NCBI GenBank assembly: GCA_900545705.1
Contig: URAK01000007.1
Span: forward strand, 77,761 to 141,760
Length of the DNA stretch: 64,000 nucleotides
Direction of reading: 5' to 3'
Source of the DNA: an uncultured Opitutales bacterium
GTDB lineage: Bacteria > Verrucomicrobiota > Verrucomicrobiia > Opitutales > Intestinicryptomonadaceae
Positions 1 to 8,423 of this stretch are shown here, in pieces. Under the pieces are notes generated by a model. It did no database searches. It worked only from the letters and a program-made list of their open reading frames with translations, and was not told the origin of the DNA. Every line of letters begins with the position of its first letter. The first letter of the stretch is position 1. A program made the position numbers and the translations under genes.

Positions 1-243
1 TACCGATGATATCAAAGCGATAGATTCTGCAATTAGAAAAGTCGCAAAGTTTAATTCCGCTGTCCCAAAAAATATTATGCTATTTATTATCAATGCAAAT
101 AGCCCGGCAAAGATAGCAAGCAGCGCAAACTTCAATATCGTTAGCCCCGAATATGATTTAACAGGTATTGATTCTTTAAAATCGCCTTTTGCAAGGCGAC
201 GTGCAAATTCCGGATTCTGTTTTAAATAATCGTCGTAGCTCAT
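1..243 (-). CDS. Unknown small membrane protein, N-terminal part only
   Basis: A minus-strand reading frame is open from an ATG at 241-243 to the window edge, giving 81 codons without a stop. It begins MSYDDYLKQNPEFARRLAKG, a charged soluble segment. A strongly hydrophobic stretch follows (about residues 40-56, rich in Leu, Ile, Phe and Ala), and a second hydrophobic stretch starts near residue 65. This suggests a cytoplasmic N-terminus with at least one and probably two membrane helices. The family is not recognised. The C-terminus lies outside the window, so length and function cannot be judged. Confidence 0.55.
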   Translation of the reverse strand, partial: MSYDDYLKQNPEFARRLAKGDFKESIPVKSYSGLTILKFALLAIFAGLFALIINSIIFFGTAELNFATFLIAESIALISSV

Positions 244-457
244 ATTTTTTCTAGATTTATCATTATTTTTTAATATTAAAAGTTTTTTGCAATATAAAAA
301 TTTTTGCTCCACAAAAGACTTTGGAAGCACAAATAAAATTTAGATTTCACACGCAAACTTTTTACACAAGGTTTGAGGAATATTTTTTTAAAGTATCCGT
401 TGGCGGGCATTGTATGAGCCGTTAGCACGCTCCCATAATAAAAAGGCTTTTTCAGTT

Positions 458-707
458 CCGCCCTGCGGGGTAGGCGGAATTTTGCGAAGCAAACCGCCGA
501 AGGGGCGGAGCCCCTCAATGGGAACCCGTACTACGGGGTAGGCGGGAGTTTGCGGAGCAAACCGCCGAAGGGGCGAAGCCCCTCAACGGAAGCCCGCACT
601 GCGGGGGTAGGCGGGAGTTTGCGAAGCAAACCGCCGAAGGGGCGGAGCCCCTCAATGGGAAGCCCGCACTGCGGGCCCCCTTAATGGAAACCTGCACTGC
701 GGGGGTC
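458..707. repeat. Tandem 68-69 bp repeat with three hairpins per unit
   Basis: Three near-identical units start at 471, 539 and 608, and a shortened fourth tail runs to about 707. Each unit has three inverted repeats. The first is TTTGC-GAA-GCAAA (GGA loop in unit 2), flanked by GGCGG/CCGCC so the stem can extend past a 3-nt bulge. The second is GGGGC-GGA-GCCCC (GAA loop in unit 2). The third is CCCGC-ACT-GCGGG, which in unit 1 is CCCGT-ACT-ACGGG, a paired C:G to T:A change. The array lies between two minus-strand genes. Reading frames through it merely echo the repeat and are not called. Confidence 0.85.
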
Positions 708-884
708 AAACTTATCAATAGAATAATCCTTCACAGCGGAAGAGTGCTGCTGTTTTAAAGTCGCCTTAACTCTGCCGCATAAACTACAATAGCGAAATTA
801 TTTTTAGATGGGATTATTTTACGTATGCAGATTATAGCTCTTTAGCTCTCCTGCCAAAATAAATCCGCCTACTCAATAAAATAT
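708..884. other. Non-coding spacer downstream of hemA
   Basis: This AT-richer spacer separates the repeat array from the end of the minus-strand hemA gene. I see no convincing reading frame, RNA gene or strong terminator in it. The stretch 244-457 on the other side of the array is likewise without a supportable gene. Confidence 0.4.
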
Positions 885-1892
885 CTATGCCTTGTTTCTA
901 AGTCTGTCCCATAGCGCCACGGCGCGCGACTTCACCGCATCGCCAGCCCTCTCTATTTGCGCGCGCCTCGCCTCTATATTTTCGTTGGCTATGTCAGACA
1001 AATCCTTCAAATTGTACATGTAGGCGTCTTCAATCTCAGCGCAACTTTCCTCTATATTCCGCGGAACTGCAAGGTCTATCAAAAATATCGGCCTGCCTCC
1101 CCTTTTAGAAACCGCCGACTCAACCATGCCGCGCTTTATTATCGGCTCCTTCGACAAGCTCGCGCACAGAACTATGTCGTATCTACAAAGCCCGCCAAGC
1201 GCATCTTCCATGTCCGCAGATGCGCAGCCTATTTTCGCCGCCAGCGCGTCCGCGTTCGCCCTCGTGCGGCTGCATACCGAGATATCCAATCCTCCCCTAA
1301 CGTATAGGGCGTCGGAAACAAGCTTTCCTACTTCTCCCGACCCTATCAACAATATCTTGGCTTTCCCTATGTCCTCAAATATTCTCAATGCAAGCTCGGC
1401 GCATACGCTCCCAACGCTTATCTTTCCGCGCCCTATCTCCGTGTTTGTCCTTACCCACTTTGCGCAGTGTATCGCCTTCTGAAATACTGTATTCAAGACC
1501 GGCCCGCAATGTCCGGCCCCGCGGGCCCTCTCATATGCAGCCTTTACTTGCCCCAGTATCTCCGTTTCACCTGTCATCTGCGACTTTAATCCGGACGCAA
1601 CGGAAAAAATATGCTCTATCGCATCTTCACCTTCCGCTACCTTTCCCAGCGATACAAATTCTCCGCCGTTTGCGCCGTATACAGCCTTCGCCGCCTTCCC
1701 GGCAGCCTCCGCGTCCACAGACACCAAATACATTTCCACTCTGTTGCATGTGCTCAACAACAGCATTTCGTCCGCTATGCCGGCTGCCAATACGCCGCTC
1801 TCAGCTTCGCTGCACTTGTCCCCGGCAAGCCCGTACTTCCCCAATTCCGCCGACTCAACGGTCTCGTGCGATATCCCCGCCGCGTATATCAT
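885..1892 (-). CDS. hemA: Glutamyl-tRNA reductase, short form
   Basis: HemA reduces glutamyl-tRNA(Glu) to glutamate-1-semialdehyde, the first step of C5 heme synthesis, in the cytoplasm. The catalytic Cys49 sits in the family motif STCNRVE. The signature around GETEILGQV and the nucleotide-binding motif LLIGSGEVG are present in order. The start was placed at 1892, so the protein begins MIYAAGISHETV as family members do, with an AGG just upstream. An ATG at 1910 would add six residues. The protein is 335 residues, whereas typical HemA has about 420; the missing part is most of the C-terminal dimerisation domain. It follows the polyprenyl synthase by a few bases to a few tens of bases, depending on start, and is probably co-transcribed with it. 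Confidence 0.93.
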   Translation of the reverse strand: MIYAAGISHETVESAELGKYGLAGDKCSEAESGVLAAGIADEMLLLSTCNRVEMYLVSVDAEAAGKAAKAVYGANGGEFVSLGKVAEGEDAIEHIFSVASGLKSQMTGETEILGQVKAAYERARGAGHCGPVLNTVFQKAIHCAKWVRTNTEIGRGKISVGSVCAELALRIFEDIGKAKILLIGSGEVGKLVSDALYVRGGLDISVCSRTRANADALAAKIGCASADMEDALGGLCRYDIVLCASLSKEPIIKRGMVESAVSKRGGRPIFLIDLAVPRNIEESCAEIEDAYMYNLKDLSDIANENIEARRAQIERAGDAVKSRAVALWDRLRNKA

Positions 1893-1918
1893 TTTACCTG
1901 CCGCCGACATCTCTCAAG

Positions 1919-2899
1919 CTATCCCAGCGCAAGCTCCCTCATCGCGGCGCAAAAATCCAACAATTTGCCGGATAACTCAGGATAACCCTTTACCGCCTTT
2001 TCGGCACCCTTTATTCGCCTGCCTATCTCAGCCGCGCAGATGTCTTCTATACCGCAGGCTCTCATGCGCTCTATTATCTCGTCCGGCTTGCGAATGCTCA
2101 AATTCGATGTAAATTCCTCCGCCTCGGCGTCGCCCATCGTCTCTATCAGCGCTATTAGCGGAAACGTCTGCTTGCCTGACAACAAATCTGTCCCAAGCGT
2201 CTTTCCGGCGTCTTTTTCGCTCATAAACCAGTCGCACAAATCGTCGTATATCTGATAGGCTATACCTAGCTGCTTGCCGGCTTCTTCGGCTGCGTCTGTC
2301 CACCCGGGAACCCCTTTTACGCTCTTCGCCCCAAGCACGCACGCTAGTGAAAATAGCGCCGCAGTTTTCCCGTACGCTATGTCGTAGTACTTTTGACGCG
2401 TAACCCTGACGGTCTTGTCCGCAAGCGTCTGGCGTATTTCGCCTTCGCATATCGTCTTGACGCATGCTGCAACTCTCCTCGACGTATCCAAATCGTTCTC
2501 CTCGACGGCGAGTCCCATAGTGTGCGCAAATATCGCGTCGCCGAGCAGTATCGCCGTTTTTGCACCGTATTTGCTGTTGGCAGTCTCGGCGTTGCGCCTC
2601 ATATTCGCGCCGTCTATTACATCGTCGTGTATCAGCGTTGACAAGTGTGTAAGCTCGACTATCGCGGCTCTCCTTATAAGCGATTCGTCCCACTCGCTGC
2701 CGGCGTTTGCGGCCGCAAATACGAGCGTCGGCCGTATAAATTTACCCTTTGGCGATATCGACTCTTTTGCCGCCGCCCTTACTTCCTTCTCGAAGGTCTT
2801 TACCTGCGACGCCAAAAAACCTTCAAACGCCCGAAAAAGCCCGCCCATTTGCATGGATACTTTGTCGAACGGATTGGAATTGTGTTTATAATTATTCAC
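1919..2899 (-). CDS. Polyprenyl diphosphate synthase (IspB/HepT type)
   Basis: This trans-isoprenyl diphosphate synthase should condense isopentenyl diphosphate units into a long-chain polyprenyl diphosphate, probably the quinone side chain. Both aspartate-rich motifs are intact: DDVID near residues 92-96 and DDLCD near 219-223, each binding Mg-diphosphate. The bulky or small residues before the first motif set chain length, but I cannot predict the product. The start is uncertain. Homology should begin just before NPFDKV, so a GTG at 2899 is used; a TTG at 2935 is possible, and the first in-frame ATG (2854) would cut into the conserved region. It lies upstream of hemA in the same direction, and both enzymes could serve respiratory cofactor synthesis. 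Confidence 0.88.
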   Translation of the reverse strand: MNNYKHNSNPFDKVSMQMGGLFRAFEGFLASQVKTFEKEVRAAAKESISPKGKFIRPTLVFAAANAGSEWDESLIRRAAIVELTHLSTLIHDDVIDGANMRRNAETANSKYGAKTAILLGDAIFAHTMGLAVEENDLDTSRRVAACVKTICEGEIRQTLADKTVRVTRQKYYDIAYGKTAALFSLACVLGAKSVKGVPGWTDAAEEAGKQLGIAYQIYDDLCDWFMSEKDAGKTLGTDLLSGKQTFPLIALIETMGDAEAEEFTSNLSIRKPDEIIERMRACGIEDICAAEIGRRIKGAEKAVKGYPELSGKLLDFCAAMRELALG

Positions 2900-2947
2900 C
2901 GTATCAAACTTTGTCCGCAATAGATTTTTTCGCAATTAAAAAATGTT

Positions 2948-4069
2948 TCACTCCGCATTTTTATTCGTGCCGCCCCCAGCCGCTCCGGCATCTTCCATCT
3001 TCCTTTTAAGCGCAAGCTGCCCGCATGCGGCCTCTATCCCGGCCCCTTTTTCGCGCCGCAGTGTGTACGATACCCCAGCTTCGTCGAGAACTTTCGCAAA
3101 CGCCGCGCGCCTCCCTGCCGGGCTCCTCTTCCATTCGAGCCCCTCGACGCGGTTGTACGGTATGAGGTTTACGTGCGCGTGCAGCTCGCGGGCGATTTTC
3201 GCAAGTTCTCTGGCCTGCAAAAACGTGTCGTTTACCTTTTCTATCATTATGTATTCGAGCGTTATCATGCGCCCGCACACAGACGAGAATTTCTTTGCCG
3301 CGCGTATCAGGGCCGATAGCGGATATTTTTTGTTTATCGGCATTATCCGCGACCTCACTTCGTCGGTCGCCCCGTGCAGGCTTATCGCCAGCCTGTACGG
3401 AAAGCCGATTTCTGCGAGTTTCTCTATCCTGTCGGCTATCCCGCAGGTCGAAACCGTTATCCGCCGCGCTCCAAACCCGAATTTGTCGGAGGCGTTAAAT
3501 ATGGCAAGAGCCGCCATCAAATTGTCAAAGTTTACAAGCGGCTCCCCCATTCCCATCACGACTATATTCTCAAACTCGAACTTGGCCTCTTTTTTGCCGT
3601 TTTCCACACTCCTCTTTACGAACGGCAGCGCCTGTGCGACTATCTCGCATGCGCTGAGATTGCGCACAAATCCGCGCATTGCCGAGGCGCAAAACCTGCA
3701 CCCGCATGCGCATCCGACTTGCGTACTCACGCACAGCGTCTTGCGTATCTTGCCATCGTCGTCGGACGGGGCTTCAAGCAACACGCACTCCACAAAATTG
3801 CCGTCGGAAAGCTTAAACAGATATTTTTTCGTGCTGTCGTCGGACTTCCTGTCGCCCACCATTGCGGCAGGCTCAAAGTCGAACTTCTCAGAAAGATATT
3901 CAGCAAGCTTCGACGGTATCGACGGAAATTCGTCCGGCTTGAAAATTTTTTTAGCGTAAACACTGTCGAATATCTGCCTCGCCCTGAATTTCTCAAATCC
4001 GTCGCCGGTCAATATCTCCGCGAGTTCGCGCGAAGACAGCGTGTAAAACGGTATCTTCTGAATCGGCAT
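2948..4069 (-). CDS. rlmN: 23S rRNA/tRNA adenine-C2 methyltransferase
   Basis: RlmN is a radical-SAM enzyme that methylates C2 of A2503 in 23S rRNA and of A37 in some tRNAs. The CxxxCxxC iron-sulfur motif is visible (Cys120, Cys124, Cys127, in GCACGCRFCAS). The second catalytic cysteine occurs near residue 350 in the family context EAACGQL. The GMGEPL motif of the SAM site is present. At 373 residues the length is normal. The tail after KRK is Gly/Ala-rich and probably disordered. It lies 24 bp after the small lipoprotein gene and 48 bp before the chosen polyprenyl synthase start, in a same-strand cluster. Confidence 0.95.
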   Translation of the reverse strand: MPIQKIPFYTLSSRELAEILTGDGFEKFRARQIFDSVYAKKIFKPDEFPSIPSKLAEYLSEKFDFEPAAMVGDRKSDDSTKKYLFKLSDGNFVECVLLEAPSDDDGKIRKTLCVSTQVGCACGCRFCASAMRGFVRNLSACEIVAQALPFVKRSVENGKKEAKFEFENIVVMGMGEPLVNFDNLMAALAIFNASDKFGFGARRITVSTCGIADRIEKLAEIGFPYRLAISLHGATDEVRSRIMPINKKYPLSALIRAAKKFSSVCGRMITLEYIMIEKVNDTFLQARELAKIARELHAHVNLIPYNRVEGLEWKRSPAGRRAAFAKVLDEAGVSYTLRREKGAGIEAACGQLALKRKMEDAGAAGGGTNKNAE

Positions 4070-4093
4070 GCTAGCTGTCGCCCGGCGCGCCGG

Positions 4094-4312
4094 TTATAGA
4101 TTCTCGTTGGAAATCGGGCGCCATGTGTCTCTGTCGAGAGATTTGTTTTCATCGCTAACCCGTTTCAAGTACGAATCGGCGCTTCTGGTCTCGCCGGTTA
4201 TTACAGAGCCTATTGGGGTTCTCTTAGCGTCGTCCCGCACATTTTCTGCGGTGTTGCAGGCTGCAAACGCCAAGATGGCGGCGCACGCAAGCGTAAGTAT
4301 TGCAGTTTTCAT
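4094..4312 (-). CDS. Small entericidin-like lipoprotein
   Basis: This 72-residue protein starts MKTAILTLACAAILAFAACN, a short signal sequence ending in a lipobox (AFAAC), so it is expected to be lipidated on Cys19 and anchored in a membrane. The mature part is about 54 residues, charged and hydrophilic. Size, lipobox and the NTAENVRDD segment resemble entericidin-type peptides, but this likeness is weak. It sits with 24-bp gaps on both sides between the CNNM transporter and rlmN, so it is probably part of that operon. The function is unknown. Confidence 0.75.
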   Translation of the reverse strand: MKTAILTLACAAILAFAACNTAENVRDDAKRTPIGSVITGETRSADSYLKRVSDENKSLDRDTWRPISNENL

Positions 4313-4336
4313 ATTATTTCGAGTTTTGCTTGTTTG

Positions 4337-5365
4337 CTATTTCCTCGACTTGCGGTTGCGGGCAAGCTCGCGCATGTCAACGGCTATGTCGTCGGCTTCA
4401 AAAATCTCTGAGCCGAGCAGGTGTTCAAATATGTCTTCAAGCGTCACAACCCCTGTAAGTGACGCAAATTCGTCCACAACTATTCCCATTTGTTGGTGCT
4501 TCTTTATCAGCTGCCTCATCACAGACAGCGCGGACCCGTTCTCGGGGACAAATATCGGCGGCTGCATGAAATCGGATATTTTTGCGTTGTTGCGGTCGCC
4601 GGCAACAGCGGTTAGTATATCGCGCCGGCGCACTATCCCGACTATATTGTCGATAGTGTCAGAATACACGGGTATTCTCGAGAAGTTCAGGTTCGGGTTC
4701 TCTTTGAAAACCTTTTCGACAGTCATATCCTTGTCGAGAGCCATAACTACGGTTCGCGGCGTCATTATTTCGGATATTGTGACGTCGTCGAGCGACAGCG
4801 AGTTCGCTATGAGGTCGCGTTCCTGCGGGGATATCAGCCCGTCTTTTTGCCCCTTCTCGGCGAGCATTATTATTTCGTCGTCGCTGAGGTCGCGCATATG
4901 GCGTTTCTTACGCGTTATTTTCCCAATCATCCAAGCTGAAAACTTTGAGGCTGGCTTCATTATTATTCTAAGCCAGTGCAGGGGATACACAAGCCACGGC
5001 TGTATCGCAGGCCTGTAAAATATTCCGAAATTTTTAGGCAGTATCTCAGAAAAAAATAGAATGGATACAGTCATTGCCGCCGGAAAGACATATCTTGTGG
5101 CTGGTCCCGTCCCCATTATCATCGCAAACTGCGCTCCGGCGAGCGTCGCCCCGAATGTGTTTGCTATTGTGTTTGCTGTAAGTATTGCGGAGGTTGTTTC
5201 GTCTATATTTTCAACAAACTTTTCGAGCAGCTCTCCCCTTTTGCCGTATTTTCTTTTAAGCGCCTCTATTTCAACGGGGGTCGTGCTCAGCACCATCGCT
5301 TCGAGCGTCGAGCAAAATGCCGACACTCCAAGGGTCAAAATCACTATTATAACCAAATATATCAT
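4337..5365 (-). CDS. CNNM/CorC-type transporter with CBS pair
   Basis: The protein has 342 residues. The N-terminal half is a CNNM (DUF21) domain with hydrophobic helices, starting MIYLVIIVILTLGVSAFCST, followed by the family pattern SEILPK. The second half holds two CBS domains; the segment around ISEIMTPRTVVMALD is the typical first CBS start. Family members are inner-membrane proteins linked to Mg2+/Co2+ export or resistance, and the CBS pair usually binds adenine nucleotides. The C-terminal CorC_HlyC domain seen in longer homologues is absent: the protein ends soon after the second CBS domain. It stands at the head of a minus-strand cluster with the small lipoprotein and rlmN. Confidence 0.9.
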   Translation of the reverse strand: MIYLVIIVILTLGVSAFCSTLEAMVLSTTPVEIEALKRKYGKRGELLEKFVENIDETTSAILTANTIANTFGATLAGAQFAMIMGTGPATRYVFPAAMTVSILFFSEILPKNFGIFYRPAIQPWLVYPLHWLRIIMKPASKFSAWMIGKITRKKRHMRDLSDDEIIMLAEKGQKDGLISPQERDLIANSLSLDDVTISEIMTPRTVVMALDKDMTVEKVFKENPNLNFSRIPVYSDTIDNIVGIVRRRDILTAVAGDRNNAKISDFMQPPIFVPENGSALSVMRQLIKKHQQMGIVVDEFASLTGVVTLEDIFEHLLGSEIFEADDIAVDMRELARNRKSRK

Positions 5366-5447
5366 TTTGGTCTATTAGAAATTTTTTCCGCGTGGATTTC
5401 AATTCTTTTATTTCCGTTTTCAACTTGAAAGCCCCTAAAAACGGCAC

Positions 5448-5774
5448 TTAATCCTGGCGGACTGCCGATTGGGCGCACCATTGAGCGTAGCTTTTTGACG
5501 AATTTTCCTCCCTAAATAATATTTGCGGGCACTCATATGGGTGTATTTCCGAGAGCCTCGCGATTGCCGCTTCAAGTTTTTCGGGAGACGTCTTTATATA
5601 TATTGGGAATTCTTCGGAGTTTTCCACTTTCCCTTTCCACCTATATATTGACGTTATCTGAGATCCGATTTGCGCGCATGCCGCAAACCTTTCAAATACC
5701 AGAGTTTCGGCTATCAGCTTTGCGGATTCCGCTCCGGCGCATGTTGTCTCTATTACAGCTACTTTATTTTCCAT
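5448..5774 (-). CDS. cutA: CutA divalent-cation tolerance protein
   Basis: CutA is a small trimeric ferredoxin-like protein linked to copper and other divalent-metal tolerance; its biochemical role is still debated. The 108-residue length is typical. Family blocks are visible: VAVIETTCAGAESAKLIAE, AACAQI, SIYRWKGKVE, and HPYECPQI near the end. The ATG at 5772-5774 fits the family N-terminus. It lies 82 bp upstream of the CNNM gene on the same strand, so the two metal-related genes may be linked. Confidence 0.93.
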   Translation of the reverse strand: MENKVAVIETTCAGAESAKLIAETLVFERFAACAQIGSQITSIYRWKGKVENSEEFPIYIKTSPEKLEAAIARLSEIHPYECPQILFREENSSKSYAQWCAQSAVRQD

Positions 5775-5969
5775 GTTATTGCCTATTTGTGTTGTTTAAA
5801 TTTTTATTGACTATTTCGGATTTTAACTCAAACATTTATATCAAACCAAAGGGGACGGCGCATACAAATTACGCTTCGGGGTGGAGCATCTTTTTTTTTA
5901 TATCTTTGCCTGGGAGGTAAGCCGGCTTTGATTTTTACAAAAACAATACAATATATAAAAGGAAAAAAT

Positions 5970-7352
5970 ATGTTAAATCGCAGAAACTTCTTAAAGGGCG
6001 CCGCAGCAGCCGGCGGTCTTATGGTTCTTCCGTCTTGGAGCATTGGAAAAACGCCTGGCCCGAATTCCAAGCTTAGAGTTGCGGTGGTAGGTGTCGGCGG
6101 CAGAGGCAGCGCGGTAATTTCCGCTTTCAGAAATTCCCCTCATGTGGAATTCGCCGCATTTTGCGATGTTGACGATACCATGGCGGCAAAAACATACAAA
6201 GAATTTCCTACCGTTCCACGCTTCCGCGACTTCCGCGTAATGCTCGATAAAATGGATAAGCAGATAGACGCTGTGACTGTTGCAACCCCCGACCACATGC
6301 ACTATCCGATAGCTGCATGGGCGATAGCCAAGGGCAAGCACGTCTATTGCGAAAAGCCCCTCACCCGCACAATTTGGGAGGCCAACGAACTCAAAAGGCT
6401 CGCCGACAAAGCTGGCGTAATTACCCAAATGGGCAACCAGGGACACACAAACGAGGGCTGGCGCGTAATCAAGGAATGGTACGACGCTGGCATTATTGGA
6501 CAGATTGAAGACATTTATATCTGGACAAACCGCCCGATTTGGCCTCAGGGACAACTAAAAATGCCGAAAGGACAGCCTGTTCCCTCGACTCTCGACTACA
6601 AACTTTGGCTCGGCGTCGCGCCCTATCAGCCCTACTCGAAAGAAATACTTCCGTTTAATTGGCGCGGTCTGCGCAACTACGGAACGGGTGCTGCCGGCGA
6701 CATGGCCTGCCACTTCCTCGACGTTCCCTATTCGGCGTTCGACCTCGGCTATCCGATGAGCATAGTCGCAAACTCGACTCCGTTCGACGATTACAGCTGG
6801 CCGACTCAGGCTTCGAGCGTAATGACGTTCCTCAACAAGCGCGGCGTCAACAACCGCATACGTCTGCATTGGTACGATGGCGGGCGCAGGCCGAAAGAAA
6901 TAAAGCGCGTCGATCCCGAATTTATAAAGCCGGATCCGAAGAATCCGTGGAATCGCGCGAACTGCACTTTCATAGTCGGCACGAAGGAAACCGTATATAC
7001 AAACGAGTACGGAAGCGAAACCTACATCTATCCGCGCCCGAGAATGAAGGAGCTCGCCAAGAGCGGCGCTCTCCCCAAGAAGACCATCGCGCGTTCGACC
7101 AATCCCGGAAATCCGCATGTGGAATGGGCAATGGCGTGCCTTGCTGGCAAGCAGTCCATGGGCAACTTCAACTACGCCGCTCCGTTTACGGAAATGGCGC
7201 TGCTTGGCATGATAGGCATACTTTTCCCTGGAAGGGAACTGAACTACGTACCCTCGACACTCAGCTTTGCAAATTGCCCCGAGGCCGACAAGTACGTAAA
7301 GTCTCTGTACGCCTACAACAAGGAGTTTCTTCCCTCCAAAATGAGGATTTAA
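5970..7352 (+). CDS. Tat-exported Gfo/Idh/MocA family oxidoreductase
   Basis: This NAD(P)-dependent sugar oxidoreductase has 460 residues. The start at 5970 gives MLNRRNFLKGAAAAGG, a twin-arginine signal (Arg4-Arg5), and has an AAGGA ribosome site a few bases upstream; an in-frame TTG at 5928 is unlikely. After the signal come the Rossmann motif VAVVGVGGRGSA and the catalytic-loop motif CEKPLTR that defines the family. Exported members abound in Verrucomicrobiota and Planctomycetota and are thought to carry cofactor bound to the folded protein through the Tat pore. The substrate is not known; family chemistry suggests oxidation of a sugar or cyclitol, possibly to a 3-keto form. It is a single gene with its own terminator. 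Confidence 0.92.
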   Translation: MLNRRNFLKGAAAAGGLMVLPSWSIGKTPGPNSKLRVAVVGVGGRGSAVISAFRNSPHVEFAAFCDVDDTMAAKTYKEFPTVPRFRDFRVMLDKMDKQIDAVTVATPDHMHYPIAAWAIAKGKHVYCEKPLTRTIWEANELKRLADKAGVITQMGNQGHTNEGWRVIKEWYDAGIIGQIEDIYIWTNRPIWPQGQLKMPKGQPVPSTLDYKLWLGVAPYQPYSKEILPFNWRGLRNYGTGAAGDMACHFLDVPYSAFDLGYPMSIVANSTPFDDYSWPTQASSVMTFLNKRGVNNRIRLHWYDGGRRPKEIKRVDPEFIKPDPKNPWNRANCTFIVGTKETVYTNEYGSETYIYPRPRMKELAKSGALPKKTIARSTNPGNPHVEWAMACLAGKQSMGNFNYAAPFTEMALLGMIGILFPGRELNYVPSTLSFANCPEADKYVKSLYAYNKEFLPSKMRI

Positions 7353-7367
7353 GCTCGATTTTCGATT

Positions 7368-7398
7368 GGGCGAAGCTTTTGGCTTCGCCCTTTTTTTT
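7368..7398 (+). terminator. Rho-independent terminator after the oxidoreductase
   Basis: An 8-bp perfect stem (GGGCGAAG/CTTCGCCC) is followed directly by eight T residues, 15 bp after the stop codon of the oxidoreductase gene. Confidence 0.9.
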
Positions 7399-7694
7399 AT
7401 GCCCACTGCAAAATTTCCAATAATGCGGTTTGAAATTTTAAATGCGAAATGCGCCGCAAAATAAAAAAATTCTTCCGCAGGGCTCCGGAGAGCGAAGCTA
7501 ATTATCGGCTTTGAATGTCTGCAATATCCTGAATTTTAGGGGCGCAAAGTGAATATTTTATTGGGATTGAAAAATTTTATTGATTTTAATTTGAACACAA
7601 ATAAAGTAATAGCCTTTTAATTCAATGATATCTTGTCGAATCGTTAGGTTTGGCGGGGTATCATCATATAGGCATTTTACATAACCATAGCAAA
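7399..7694. other. AT-rich intergenic leader of the L25 gene
   Basis: This stretch of about 300 bp has no supportable reading frame or RNA gene. It must contain the promoter of the L25 gene. A TTGAAC (7591) and a TTTTAA (7615) are 18 bp apart, a weak candidate only. Confidence 0.35.
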
Positions 7695-8381
7695 ATGAAG
7701 CAGATAAACTTAAACTCTACCATCAGGACACAAATAGGCGGCAACTCGGCGAAACGCTATCGCAAGAGCGGCCAAATTCCCGCAGTTATTTACGGCGAAA
7801 GCGGCGAAAAGAACCTCCTGATAGATGAAAAGAGCCTCGTTGCAGCCTTGAAACAGGTTGCAGGTAAGGCTGTCCTTATAGAATTGGCGTTCTCCGACGG
7901 AACGGAATCGCGCTATGCAATGCTTAAAGACGTGGCGCGCAATCCCTTGACTTCGGCAGTTGAGCATGTCGACTTTATTGAAGTCGTAAGGGGCAAACCC
8001 ATGCATGCGACTCTTCCGCTACATTTCTTTGGCGAATCTTACGGCGTTAAAAACGAGAACGGCGTCATAGAAATACACGAACACGAAGTCCGCGTAAAAT
8101 GCCGTCCCCGCGACCTGCCGGAATTGATTGAAATAGACGTCACCAACTTGAAAGTCGGCGAGGCAATCCACCTCAAAGACGTCAAGGCTCCGGAAGGAGT
8201 TGAATTCGAGTCTGACCTCGAAGACGTTCTTTGCACTTGCAACCTCGTGGAAGAAGAGGTTGAAGAACCTGCGCCTGCGCCCGCCGAGGGTGAAGCTCCG
8301 GCCGCTGACGCAGCGAAAGACGCGGCTGCTCCCGCTAAGGATGCTGCTCCCGCGAAGGGCGCTGCTTCTGCAAAGAAGTAA
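7695..8381 (+). CDS. rplY: 50S ribosomal protein L25, Ctc (long) form
   Basis: L25 binds 5S rRNA in the large subunit. The N-terminal L25 beta-barrel covers roughly residues 1-95 (with RKSGQIPAVIYG and EHVDF), and the C-terminal beta-domain typical of the long Ctc/TL5 form covers about 96-190. The last 35 residues are an Ala/Pro/Lys/Glu-rich low-complexity tail (AKDAAAPAKDAAPAKG) that probably contacts RNA or is disordered. The ATG at 7695 gives 228 residues and the family start MKQINLN; an upstream in-frame TTG at 7650 has no support. The pth gene follows after 42 bp, a common pairing. Confidence 0.94.
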   Translation: MKQINLNSTIRTQIGGNSAKRYRKSGQIPAVIYGESGEKNLLIDEKSLVAALKQVAGKAVLIELAFSDGTESRYAMLKDVARNPLTSAVEHVDFIEVVRGKPMHATLPLHFFGESYGVKNENGVIEIHEHEVRVKCRPRDLPELIEIDVTNLKVGEAIHLKDVKAPEGVEFESDLEDVLCTCNLVEEEVEEPAPAPAEGEAPAADAAKDAAAPAKDAAPAKGAASAKK

Positions 8382-8423
8382 AATTTTCGGCGCTTTTGCG
8401 CCAATGTTCTTTAAAAGGCAAAT

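Noticed and set aside
458..707. CRISPR array
   Set aside because: Units are directly adjacent with no variable spacers, and the repeats are hairpin-rich; no cas genes nearby.
276..718. Minus-strand frames through the repeat array
   Set aside because: They simply translate the tandem repeat (recurring SAPSAVCFA-like segments) and contain no other signal.
957..2112. Several long plus-strand frames opposite hemA and the polyprenyl synthase
   Set aside because: They are antisense to genes with clear family motifs and have Arg/Pro/Ser-rich, non-protein-like content.
6555..7406. 283-codon minus-strand frame
   Set aside because: Antisense to the exported oxidoreductase, whose motifs are unambiguous; no start context or family likeness.
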